Source: DASULA01 sp036278435 (GTDB lineage: Bacteria; Actinomycetota; Actinomycetes; Mycobacteriales; DASULA01). From it: a stretch of 29,339 bases of DNA. The stretch lies in contig DASULA010000148.1 of the NCBI GenBank assembly GCA_036278435.1, positions 1 through 29,339 on the forward strand. Direction: 5' to 3'. The notes beneath the pieces were generated by a model, which saw only the letters and a list, made by a program, of their open reading frames with translations, had not been told where the DNA came from and searched no databases. The stretch's first letter is position 1. Every line of letters starts with the position of its first letter. Made by a program: the position numbers and the translations under genes. Below, piece after piece: positions 1 through 6,962 of the stretch.

Positions 1-1157
1 AGGCTGCCCAGTTCGTCGCCGAGTCGCCTGAGCGCGGCCAGCGACACCGGGTCGCCGACCGAACCGGTGCCCTCGGACACCATGTCGGCGAACCCGATCC
101 ACGCGGCCCGGCCCGCACCCCTGCTCTTGGCCCGGTGGAGCAGGCGTTCGGCCTGCTCCACGCCCAGCGCGAACGGGAAGTTTCGCCGTCCGAACACGAC
201 ACCGGCCGACATGGTGGGCGGCGTCAGGCCGGGGACGTTCAGGGATCTGACCAGCCGGGCCATCCGCTGCCCGAAGTCCTCGACGAACGCCACGGTGAAC
301 TGCCAGGCCCGGTCGGCCGGCAGGCTCACCAGCACGTCGTCCCCGCCCAGCAGGTGCGGCACCACGCACAACGCCGCATCGCCCGACCGGCGCACCGCGC
401 AGGTCGCCGCGGACAGCGCCTCGAAAGTGCTGGCGGTGAGCTGTTTGACCACGCTGGCCCGATCGACCCCACCACCGGATCCCGCCAGCGTGGCGAAGAA
501 CTGGCCTATTCCATTGCCATCCGCATGGATCGTGGCCAAGTGTTCCTTGGCATCGGCGCCCGCCAGTGCGGCCAGGTCGTCGAACTTCTCTGGCGCCTTC
601 CCGGAGCCGGTCGCGTCGATCAGATCCTTCTCGGTGGTGCGGCCCTTTTTTCTGGTCTTCGGCTCGTGGCGCATGTCGCAGTCCGCGCACGCGGCACGCT
701 TGCCGTCGTCGGCACCCAGATCGACGTGGGTAATCGCCGGATCCACCCGGCAGATTTCGCACAGGGCGGCCAGCGGGTACTCGGCGCCGGCGGGCAGGTC
801 GACCCGCGCGTCTCCGCGGTCCACCATCGGCCTGAGTTCATCGAGGTAGGCGCGCAGGTAGTCCTCGCCGTCGCCGGAGGTGACCTGGAACTCCGCCCCG
901 GGCAGTTCGGCGCGCAGGTGTTCGAGCACCTCGCTCACCAGTGCCTCCTCGGTCTCGGGTAGGTCCACCACGAGACTGAGCACGCCATCCACCTTGCCGG
1001 CTTGCGGGTTGACCTTGCCCCTGCCGTGCAGCCAGGACTCGGCCTCGGCGGTCACCTCGGCCAGTGCGGCGCTGGCACCCCGACGGCCGCGCAGAGTCGG
1101 GGTGCGGGAAAGGTAGCGCTGGATGTGAACCACTCCGATGTCCACGTAGCGCGGCAT
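1..1157 (-). CDS. cas10: Cas10/Cmr2-like cyclic-oligoadenylate synthase, HD-less, 3' end cut by window
   Basis: 385 codons are visible and the frame is open to the window edge, so the C-terminus is missing. I read it from the reverse complement. The N-terminus (VDIGVVHIQRYLSR, then RGRRGAS) matches the start of the first Cmr2/Cas10 palm domain. No HD nuclease domain precedes it. A zinc ribbon is formed by C133/C136 and C157/C160. The palm motif ADGNGIGQFF lies at 212-221, and the catalytic LLGGDDVLV, containing GGDD, at 271-274. A GVEQAERLLHRAK helix follows at 332-344, as in the second palm half of Cas10. In the Cas10 family the GGDD palm makes cyclic oligoadenylates when target RNA is bound. 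The ATG overlaps the stop of the upstream RAMP gene (TGATG), which suggests translational coupling. A Cas10-like assignment is secure; subtype and activity are inferred. Confidence 0.87.
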   Translation of the reverse strand, partial: MPRYVDIGVVHIQRYLSRTPTLRGRRGASAALAEVTAEAESWLHGRGKVNPQAGKVDGVLSLVVDLPETEEALVSEVLEHLRAELPGAEFQVTSGDGEDYLRAYLDELRPMVDRGDARVDLPAGAEYPLAALCEICRVDPAITHVDLGADDGKRAACADCDMRHEPKTRKKGRTTEKDLIDATGSGKAPEKFDDLAALAGADAKEHLATIHADGNGIGQFFATLAGSGGGVDRASVVKQLTASTFEALSAATCAVRRSGDAALCVVPHLLGGDDVLVSLPADRAWQFTVAFVEDFGQRMARLVRSLNVPGLTPPTMSAGVVFGRRNFPFALGVEQAERLLHRAKSRGAGRAAWIGFADMVSEGTGSVGDPVSLAALRRLGDELGS

Positions 1158-3211
1158 CAGCGCCGCCTCCCCGGGGTCGAGCCGGGCCGTCCCCGGCCAG
1201 GCTGCCGACGCTCGCCGGTGACGGTCGGGGCCGGGGACGCCGGCAGGTGCTGGTCGTCGGCGGTGACATCCGGCAGCGGCACCAGCGGGAACGTCTGGTC
1301 GCGCAGCGCGTAGCCGGCTGAACGCCTCCAGAAGTCGAACCCGGCGGCCAGGTCGTCCGGCCGCAACCCCCGGTCGGCCGGTATCGCCCCGGCAGGCGGA
1401 TACCACACGTCGGCCGGGTCCACGTGGTCCAGGTGCAGGGCGGCGGCGAGCGCCGGCCAGGTCGCCCGCACGCCCCGGTCCACGCCGCCGGAGAAGGTGG
1501 ACAGCGCCCCGCCCGCGGTGACCGCCGGCGGGGCGCTGTCCTGGTACCAGCTCGCTGCGGTGTGCACGTCCAGCGAGGTGATCTCGGCGGTGCAGGTGCC
1601 GAACCCGAACGGCCGGCCGCCGCCCACGGCGAAGCCAACTTCCCCACCGTCGGGGGCATGTGCGGCCAGCACGGCGGATGGGTCCAGCGCGGCCAGCAGG
1701 CCGCCCAGTTCGGCGATGTCGAGGTTCTCGAACCACACGGTGAACGCGAACCGGGTGCCGGCCGGCACGGCCTCGCCCTCGCCGGCCATCTCACCGGTGA
1801 ACGCGCCCTCGGTGATCCGGAACAGCGGGCGCTGCCCGTAGTCGTCGCCGGCCAGCCAGTAGTGCTTGCGTCCCCGCAGCGCCCGCCACGCCGGCCGGTC
1901 GGCGGCCGATCCCCACTCCCGCAGCGGCGGGCCGTCGCGCCCGGGCCTGGCCGGATGCCGGCGCGGGTCGTTGTCCAGGTAGAACTGTCCGCTGCCCGGC
2001 CGGGGCCGACCCAGCGGGGCGAGCTGGTGTCGCTCCAGCGCGCCCACCGGGCCGACCGGCTGGGCGTCGGAGAACCGCAGGTGACCCCGGTAGGCGCGCT
2101 GCCTGGCCCGCTCGTCCTCGGCGCCGCCGGTGTCGGCCGAGCCGAACACCCGGCAGGTCGGGCACAACTCGTCCGGGTTGCCGCAGGCCAGCAGGTCCTC
2201 GGGAACCCGGACGCCGGCCCGGCCCTGCCCGCTGTGCCGCCAGATCGCCGCCAGCGCGAACTCCGCCACCCCGGAGCGGTCCGGCCGCACCCACAGCACC
2301 TGACCGCCGAACACCCGACGCCGGGCCTCGTGCCGGAAGCCGACCAGCCGCTCGTTGAACCGCACCTCGGCGGTCACCGGCCCGGTGTCCTGCCGGGACG
2401 GTTCACGGTCGCTGCTGCCACGGAACCGGCGCATGTCGTCGGTGTCGTCGATCCGGTTGAGCAGGTCGCCCCAGGCGGTGGCCCAGCCGGCGTCCCACGC
2501 GGCCTCGTCGACCCAGGCCAGCCGGCCCGATCCGGCGGCGGGCAGCCGGCCGACCGCGCAGTGGTAGGGACGCTTGGTGTCCCGGGCCGCCGCGTCGGTG
2601 ACCAGGATCACCCAGCCGTCGCCCTTGTCCAGGTCGCGCGGGTCGGTGACCACGGGCAGGCCGCGCTTGGCTTCCCGGGGCCGTCCGGTCACGTTCACCC
2701 GCCGGCCGGTGACCACGTTGTGCGGCCCGCCGAGTACCTCGGCCAGCGCGTCGGCGCGCACCCGGATCACCTGGTCGCACAGCAGCAGTTCGCTGGGCCT
2801 GTCCCCTCGGGTCTGGGTCACCAGCGCCAGGGTCCAGCCGGCCGGGCGCATCTGCGCGGCGTCCCGGTAGGACGGCAGCAGGTCGTGGTCGAACACCCGC
2901 AGGCACCCCCCGGCCAGCGACTCGTGTAGCGAGCGCACCACCCCGGCCAGCGCCGAACCGGGCAGGTAGGGCGCCGGGCCCGGCCCGTCGGAGTCTGACC
3001 GGTCGAACCGCCGGCGCGGGAACCGCTGTTCCTCGTCGCGGACCAGCAGCGGGCTGCGCGCGGTCACCGTCACCCCCACCCGCCCCAGCAGCCGAGGCGA
3101 CCCGTCGTCGGCGGCGCCCATCGCGGCATGCCCGGCCGGCTCCCGCCGGAACGTGCCGGTATCCACGTCCGGGAACGGCACGAACGTATAAGGATTGATG
3201 AACTCGGCCAC
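1157..3211 (-). CDS. Fused RAMP-superfamily (Cas7-like) protein, TIGR03986-like
   Basis: 684 residues from a GTG start, chosen because GAGGGGG sits 6 nt upstream and the protein then begins VAEFINPYTFVPF, the N-terminal signature I associate with the TIGR03986 RAMP family. A longer reading frame would overlap the upstream gene. Two RAMP units can be traced. The first has PYLPGSALAGVVRS at 81-94. The second has CPTCRVFGS at 350-358, GRKHYWL at 447-453, and the glycine-rich loop GGGRPFGFG at 530-538. Known RAMP proteins form the backbone or cap of type III effector complexes and bind crRNA and target RNA. The gene lies 23 nt downstream of the SAVED-domain gene and overlaps the cas10-like gene, so all three are probably one operon. 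The last 40 residues are low-complexity and basic. Family membership is strong; the exact role in the complex is not known. Confidence 0.86.
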   Translation of the reverse strand: MAEFINPYTFVPFPDVDTGTFRREPAGHAAMGAADDGSPRLLGRVGVTVTARSPLLVRDEEQRFPRRRFDRSDSDGPGPAPYLPGSALAGVVRSLHESLAGGCLRVFDHDLLPSYRDAAQMRPAGWTLALVTQTRGDRPSELLLCDQVIRVRADALAEVLGGPHNVVTGRRVNVTGRPREAKRGLPVVTDPRDLDKGDGWVILVTDAAARDTKRPYHCAVGRLPAAGSGRLAWVDEAAWDAGWATAWGDLLNRIDDTDDMRRFRGSSDREPSRQDTGPVTAEVRFNERLVGFRHEARRRVFGGQVLWVRPDRSGVAEFALAAIWRHSGQGRAGVRVPEDLLACGNPDELCPTCRVFGSADTGGAEDERARQRAYRGHLRFSDAQPVGPVGALERHQLAPLGRPRPGSGQFYLDNDPRRHPARPGRDGPPLREWGSAADRPAWRALRGRKHYWLAGDDYGQRPLFRITEGAFTGEMAGEGEAVPAGTRFAFTVWFENLDIAELGGLLAALDPSAVLAAHAPDGGEVGFAVGGGRPFGFGTCTAEITSLDVHTAASWYQDSAPPAVTAGGALSTFSGGVDRGVRATWPALAAALHLDHVDPADVWYPPAGAIPADRGLRPDDLAAGFDFWRRSAGYALRDQTFPLVPLPDVTADDQHLPASPAPTVTGERRQPGRGRPGSTPGRRR

Positions 3212-3234
3212 GCCAGCCCCCTCAGCGAATTTCC

Positions 3235-4341
3235 TCAGCGACGCGCACGGGTCGGAACGGTCGGCGTACCCGACGGCTCGTGCGCGACGAACCGCCACCG
3301 GTGCGGACCGAACACCCAGCCCAGCCCCATCGCGATCGTCGTCGGGCCGGCGAGGAACAGCAGGTGTTCGCCGGTGGCATCCTGCCCGGCCAACCAGGCC
3401 GTCCACTGTTGGTAGATGTACCGGACGGTCAATTCGAAGGAGGCACTGTCCTCGTCCACCTGCCGATCCGCCGTGATGACCAGGGCGGCTCGGCACCGGT
3501 CGCCCGGTCCGATCACGTACTCCTCGGATCGGCCGGTGCCAGCCGCCCCGCGCATCTTCGGCACCACCTCCTGTGGCGTCGCGCTGAGCACGACCATGAG
3601 GGCGAGCCGCTCGGTGCCGACGGCCAGGTTCTCCGTCTGGTGGTGAAGGAAGCCGGCCTGTTGCCCTTCGGTGTCGGTCAACGGTTCGCGCAGGTGGCTG
3701 CCCAGCCGCACCGACGGGTAGTACCGCATGCTCTGGCCGAACCCTGACTTCTGCATAAGGCTCAGCGGGAACGATCCGGTCCGGACCAACCGGCCGAGGG
3801 CGAACGAGTCGTGCAGGGTGGCGTTCAGGTACACCGTCACGTCCTGGGCGCCGTTGCCCGACGCGCTGTTCAGGCGCCGCTTCACCTCGGCGAGTTCCGC
3901 TGCGCGGCGGGTCGGATTCGTCGACAGCCGCCTGCGGATCAGCGCCGGGTTGGGGCGTTCGGTTTTGGCCTGGGCCAGCGCCACCTGGGCCGGATACCCG
4001 TCCCAGTCCCGGTGTGGATCACCCGGGTTGAGATCCAACACGATGTCGCCACCGTGCCCAGCAATGACGATGGTGGCACCGGCCCAGATCACAGCGCCGA
4101 CGCCGATCGCCAGAAGGAGGATCCGGGTCGCCACGGAGTCGAGGAGTAGACCGGAGAGCACGTTCACCAGCACCGAACTCGCCGCCGCGGTCGCCCGGGT
4201 GGCCTGGCCAGCCGGGGTGAGCGGGGCGCGCAGTCGGGCGATCCAGGGCACGGGTGTTCTCCACAGCTTCCGTTCGTGGTGGCCATCCGCCACCGCGACG
4301 GGTGGGACGCTAGCCGGTTCGCCGTTGCTGTTTGGCGCCAT
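3235..4341 (-). CDS. Two-TM SAVED-domain protein, candidate cyclic-oligonucleotide-activated membrane effector
   Basis: 368 residues. Residues 1-50 are basic and presumably cytoplasmic. Two hydrophobic segments follow at about 51-69 and 73-94. A soluble domain runs from about 98 to 355. Its end, LLFLAGPTTIAMGLGWVF followed by RWRFVAHE (327-355), fits the C-terminal signature of SAVED domains: hydrophobic strand, AGP, helix, lG, strand, then a hydrophobic-x-HE/YE ending. SAVED domains sense cyclic oligonucleotides in CBASS and type III CRISPR systems, and 2TM-SAVED architectures (Cap14-type) are proposed to permeabilise the membrane. It is the first gene of the operon with the RAMP and Cas10-like genes. 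The ATG has only a weak GGGA upstream; an in-frame GTG about 15 codons later is possible. The fold call rests on motif recognition by eye. Confidence 0.68.
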   Translation of the reverse strand: MAPNSNGEPASVPPVAVADGHHERKLWRTPVPWIARLRAPLTPAGQATRATAAASSVLVNVLSGLLLDSVATRILLLAIGVGAVIWAGATIVIAGHGGDIVLDLNPGDPHRDWDGYPAQVALAQAKTERPNPALIRRRLSTNPTRRAAELAEVKRRLNSASGNGAQDVTVYLNATLHDSFALGRLVRTGSFPLSLMQKSGFGQSMRYYPSVRLGSHLREPLTDTEGQQAGFLHHQTENLAVGTERLALMVVLSATPQEVVPKMRGAAGTGRSEEYVIGPGDRCRAALVITADRQVDEDSASFELTVRYIYQQWTAWLAGQDATGEHLLFLAGPTTIAMGLGWVFGPHRWRFVAHEPSGTPTVPTRARR

Positions 4342-4420
4342 TTCCCAAAGCTGGCGCGGGAATGGCTAAGAATGCCCGTTGGGGCATGGCGTTCGGCCCA
4401 TAACCCCTACCTGACAGATC

Positions 4421-4432
4421 GGCCGATCGGCC
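4421..4432. promoter_or_regulatory. 12-bp perfect palindrome upstream of the SAVED-RAMP-Cas10 operon
   Basis: GGCCGATCGGCC is self-complementary and lies 80-91 bp upstream of the ATG of the SAVED-domain gene. It is the most obvious dyad in the intergenic region 4342-4496. It could be an operator for this operon, but GC-rich palindromes of this size occur by chance. I could not place a convincing -10/-35 pair here. Confidence 0.25.
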
Positions 4433-4440
4433 CGGCAGAC

Positions 4441-4476
4441 ACGTCAGCCCCGGCCGTGCGGAGCCGGGGCTGACGT
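4441..4476 (-). terminator. Strong hairpin terminator of the GH6 cellulase gene
   Basis: A perfect 14-bp stem (ACGTCAGCCCCGGC paired with its reverse complement) encloses an 8-nt loop, starting about 20 nt after the GH6 stop codon. There is no T-run, which is usual for actinobacterial terminators. It also separates cellulase transcription from the CRISPR-like operon, which starts just beyond it on the same strand. Confidence 0.75.
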
Positions 4477-4496
4477 GGTGTGGGTGGTTGGACGGG

Positions 4497-5924
4497 TCAG
4501 TGGCGGCCGTGGTGGGTCGGAACGGCCAGGGGCGGGTTGGCCCGCTGGGCCAGTTGCAGGGCCTGCGCGCCGAACCAGCCGCCGGCGGCCGGGTCGGTCG
4601 CTCCCCACAGCGGGTCGGCGTGCAACTGGGCGTCACCGGTGAGGCCGAACGGGTTGGACGCGGTGAAGTCCCAGGCCCGCACCCCGCTGGCGACGTCGCA
4701 GGTGCCGTCGGACTCGCCGGGAATCTTCACCCACAGGTAGGCGTCGATCAGCGGGTTGCCGGTGTCGGCGGTGGGCCGTAGCCCGACGCCGGAGTCCGGC
4801 GCGTTGCACCAGTTGCCGGCGTGCAGGGTGTTGACCACGCCGGCCGGCTGGTTGAACGGCAGGGCGGCGAACGCCGACATGTCGTTGGGACCCTGGCCGT
4901 TGCGGCTGGTGTCCAGGACGAAGTGGGTGGTCGGCACGGCGGTGCCCAGGTTGGCGGTGAACCAGTCGTCGGTCCAGTGCCAGGTGCTGATGTCGTTCGG
5001 GTCCACCGCGTCGCCGGGCAGCCCGTCGTTCGGCGCCGAGGAGGAGAAGTACTGGCTGGCGCAGAAGTCGTAGTGGCCCAGCCGCCACCCGCCATCGGCC
5101 GGGTTGGTGGCGAACGCCATGCACTCGGAGATCCAGGTGCCGTACTCGGTGAGCTGCGGGGTGGCCTGGTAGTTCGACACGTTCAGGAAGAACCCCTGCG
5201 CCCGATCCACACCGGCCCGCACCAGCCGTTGGGCGATGTCGCCGGTGCCCAGCCACGCGCTGTGCGTGCCGTCCAGGTACAGCCCGACGTTCGGCTGGCG
5301 CTCGAACCGGTCCACCGCGGCGTTGAGCTGGGCGTAGCGGGTCTGCGGGTCCGCACCCGGGCCGCTGACCTGGCATGACTCGGGGTTGCCGTTGATGTCG
5401 ATGTTGTTGGGGATGATGCCGAGACTGTCCGGCTCAAGCAGGACGACGGCCCTGCGGTTGCCGATGCCACTGGCGAACCCGTCGATCCAGGCCAGGTAGG
5501 ACGCGGTGTCGGCCGCCCCGCCGGCGGAGAACTGCGCGCAGTCGCGGAACGGGATGTCGTAGGCGACCAGCACCGGCACCTGGCGGTGCGCGGCGGCGCG
5601 GGTGACGGTCCGGTGGACGTCCCGCCGGACCTGCTGTGGGGTGCCGCCGGTGAACCACACCGCCTGCGGCACGGACACCAACGCGCGCAGCAGGGCGGCG
5701 TCGCCGGTGTCGTGCCGGGCGCGCAGACCGGCGACCTGGGCGACCGCACCGGGGTTGGGTGGCGGCGTGAAGAACCGGGTGTTGGCGGCGGGCGCGCGGG
5801 AGGTGTGGCCCGGGCCGCGGGCGGACGGGCCGGCGATGGCCGCCGTGGACAGCGACATCACCGTGGTCGCGGTAGCGGCGGCGACCAGCGCCGTGGCGGC
5901 ACGAAGCGGGAGTGATCGTGACAA
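4497..5924 (-). CDS. Secreted glycoside hydrolase family 6 cellulase (endoglucanase/cellobiohydrolase)
   Basis: 475 residues. The TTG start was chosen because a GGGGGA box lies just upstream and a clean signal peptide follows (basic LSRSLPLR, then an alanine-rich core ending near STAAIAG at about 32). Both GH6 signatures are present. YDIPFRDC at 122-129 carries the Asp equivalent to D175 of Trichoderma Cel6A. LLEPDSLG at 162-169 carries the proton-donor Asp (D166, equivalent to D221). The late WVKIPGESDG block corresponds to the GH6 PGESDG motif. The enzyme hydrolyses beta-1,4-glucosidic bonds in cellulose with inversion. There is no carbohydrate-binding module, so it is a bare catalytic domain. 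An AGCGCT-centred operator upstream suggests LacI-family (CebR/CelR-like) control by cellodextrins. Confidence 0.93.
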   Translation of the reverse strand: MSRSLPLRAATALVAAATATTVMSLSTAAIAGPSARGPGHTSRAPAANTRFFTPPPNPGAVAQVAGLRARHDTGDAALLRALVSVPQAVWFTGGTPQQVRRDVHRTVTRAAAHRQVPVLVAYDIPFRDCAQFSAGGAADTASYLAWIDGFASGIGNRRAVVLLEPDSLGIIPNNIDINGNPESCQVSGPGADPQTRYAQLNAAVDRFERQPNVGLYLDGTHSAWLGTGDIAQRLVRAGVDRAQGFFLNVSNYQATPQLTEYGTWISECMAFATNPADGGWRLGHYDFCASQYFSSSAPNDGLPGDAVDPNDISTWHWTDDWFTANLGTAVPTTHFVLDTSRNGQGPNDMSAFAALPFNQPAGVVNTLHAGNWCNAPDSGVGLRPTADTGNPLIDAYLWVKIPGESDGTCDVASGVRAWDFTASNPFGLTGDAQLHADPLWGATDPAAGGWFGAQALQLAQRANPPLAVPTHHGRH

Positions 5925-6013
5925 GACATCCCCCAACCGTTGCGGTGTTCCGTTGTGGCGTGGCAGGACGGCGGCACGCTCTGCCGAGCCTGCCCGGTTG
6001 GAACCGAGCATGC

Positions 6014-6027
6014 TGAAAGCGCTTACA
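6014..6027 (-). promoter_or_regulatory. CebR/CelR-like (LacI-family) operator upstream of GH6 cellulase
   Basis: TGAAAGCGCTTACA is a 14-bp near-palindrome (12 of 14 bases symmetric) centred on AGCGCT, about 90 bp upstream of the TTG start. LacI-family cellulase repressors of actinobacteria (CelR of Thermobifida, CebR of Streptomyces) bind TGGGAGCGCTCCCA. The core and length match and the flanks differ. The site fits cellobiose-responsive repression; no regulator gene is in the window. Confidence 0.6.
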
Positions 6028-6043
6028 TACTGTGCTGACAGAC

Positions 6044-6073
6044 AGATTCCCGCTCCCACGGGGCCACTGTCAA
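6044..6073 (-). promoter_or_regulatory. Possible GH6 promoter with consensus -35
   Basis: On the minus strand a perfect TTGACA (6073-6068) is followed after 18 nt by GAATCT, a weak -10. The AGCGCT operator then lies just downstream of the predicted start site, where a repressor would block elongation or open-complex formation. The -10 is poor, so the call is tentative. Confidence 0.35.
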
Positions 6074-6222
6074 GACCTGGGACCACTTCGCCGCACGGGC
6101 CGTCGGCCCGATCTGGATTAGTGTCGCGCCGGCCGCGCGGCATTTTGGGGACTTCTGGCGTCGAGCGGGCGCCGCCACCGGGAGCGGTCGTCGGGGCACC
6201 ACGAGCGGAAAGGCGAGTGTGC

Positions 6223-6426
6223 ATGCGAGGTAGGACGATCACGCGGACCGCGGCGCCGACGCCGTTCCGGGTCGCGAGTTGGAACATCCGCGACGAGTTC
6301 AGCCGATGCCCGGCGCTGGACGACGCCGGTGCCGCCGGCAAGGTCACCACGATGGTGAAACTGACAAACGACCATGACCTGAACGCGGTGATGTTCCAGG
6401 AGACCTTCCGCTGTGTGGCTACCTGA
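6223..6426 (+). pseudogene. Truncated endonuclease/exonuclease/phosphatase (EEP) family fragment
   Basis: 67 codons from ATG to TGA. The peptide reads FRVASWNIRDEF, then GKVTTMVKLT and LNAVMFQET. This is the opening of an EEP-fold hydrolase (strand with WNI, a helix, then the strand with the metal-binding QE), after which the frame stops. The rest of the roughly 250-residue domain, including the catalytic His and DH motifs, is absent. No continuation is seen in other frames before the hairpin at 6495. It is most likely a decayed gene start, divergent from the cellulase gene. A genuine small protein is possible but less likely. Confidence 0.55.
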
Positions 6427-6494
6427 ACCTGTAGGCCGGTGGCGCGGTTCCACACCGATCCGCGCCGGGTGAGCCGGGGGTGACACACAGGTAT

Positions 6495-6528
6495 GGCGGG
6501 GCGGCCACGGGAGGTGGGCCGCCCCGCC
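6495..6528. terminator. Bidirectional 12-bp GC hairpin
   Basis: GGCGGGGCGGCC at 6495-6506 pairs perfectly with 6517-6528 across a 10-nt loop. It lies about 65 nt past the stop of the D/H-rich peptide gene (minus strand) and about 70 nt past the EEP fragment (plus strand), so it can terminate both. Confidence 0.6.
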
Positions 6529-6594
6529 CTGGGGCACGGGGATGGCGGCCGGATCAGGGGCCGTCACACCCGCTGGTACGTGTCGGTCGTCGGA

Positions 6595-6915
6595 TCAGTG
6601 GTCGCCAGAACGGTCGCCGCCGTGGTCGTCACCGGCGTCGTGGCCGGCCGGGTCGTCAGCGCCGTCCCGGTCGCGGTTCCGGTCGCGGTCGCGGTCCTGG
6701 TGGTCGGGGTCGTTGGCGTCGTGGCCGGGCGGGTCGTCGGACACGCCCGGAGGCCGTAGGCCGCCGTGGTCGTCACCGGGTTCGACCGAACGGGAGTGGC
6801 TGGTGCCGGGGTTCACGGTGCTCGGGTTGCTGCCCAGTGCCGATGCCGCCGTCGCGGTCCCGACGCCGGCTACGGTTGCCAGTCCCAGGGCCAGGAGGAT
6901 CACTCGTCGTCTCAT
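6595..6915 (-). CDS. Small secreted Asp/His/Arg-rich protein
   Basis: 106 residues from the ATG at 6915; an in-frame start 8 codons upstream is possible and no good ribosome site decides between them. MRRRVILLALGLATVAGVGTA is a typical signal peptide or membrane anchor. The remainder is low complexity: a Ser/Thr/Pro linker, then DDHGG, DRDRDRNRDRD and DDHGGDRSGDH runs, very rich in acidic residues and histidine. The DRDR stretch comes from short tandem repeats in the DNA at about 6660-6700. It contains no recognisable domain. Clustered D and H suggest metal binding outside the membrane, but that is a guess. The opposite strand has open frames too, so coding status is only moderately sure. Confidence 0.5.
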   Translation of the reverse strand: MRRRVILLALGLATVAGVGTATAASALGSNPSTVNPGTSHSRSVEPGDDHGGLRPPGVSDDPPGHDANDPDHQDRDRDRNRDRDGADDPAGHDAGDDHGGDRSGDH

Positions 6916-6962
6916 GGGACCGAGTCTGCGGCGGGCCATCGTAAGCACACGTTAAGCGAACC

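Noticed and set aside
1424..2929. A 501-codon plus-strand open frame opposite the RAMP gene.
   Set aside because: The minus strand encodes recognisable RAMP motifs. The plus-strand product is a low-complexity Gly/Pro/Arg/Val sequence.
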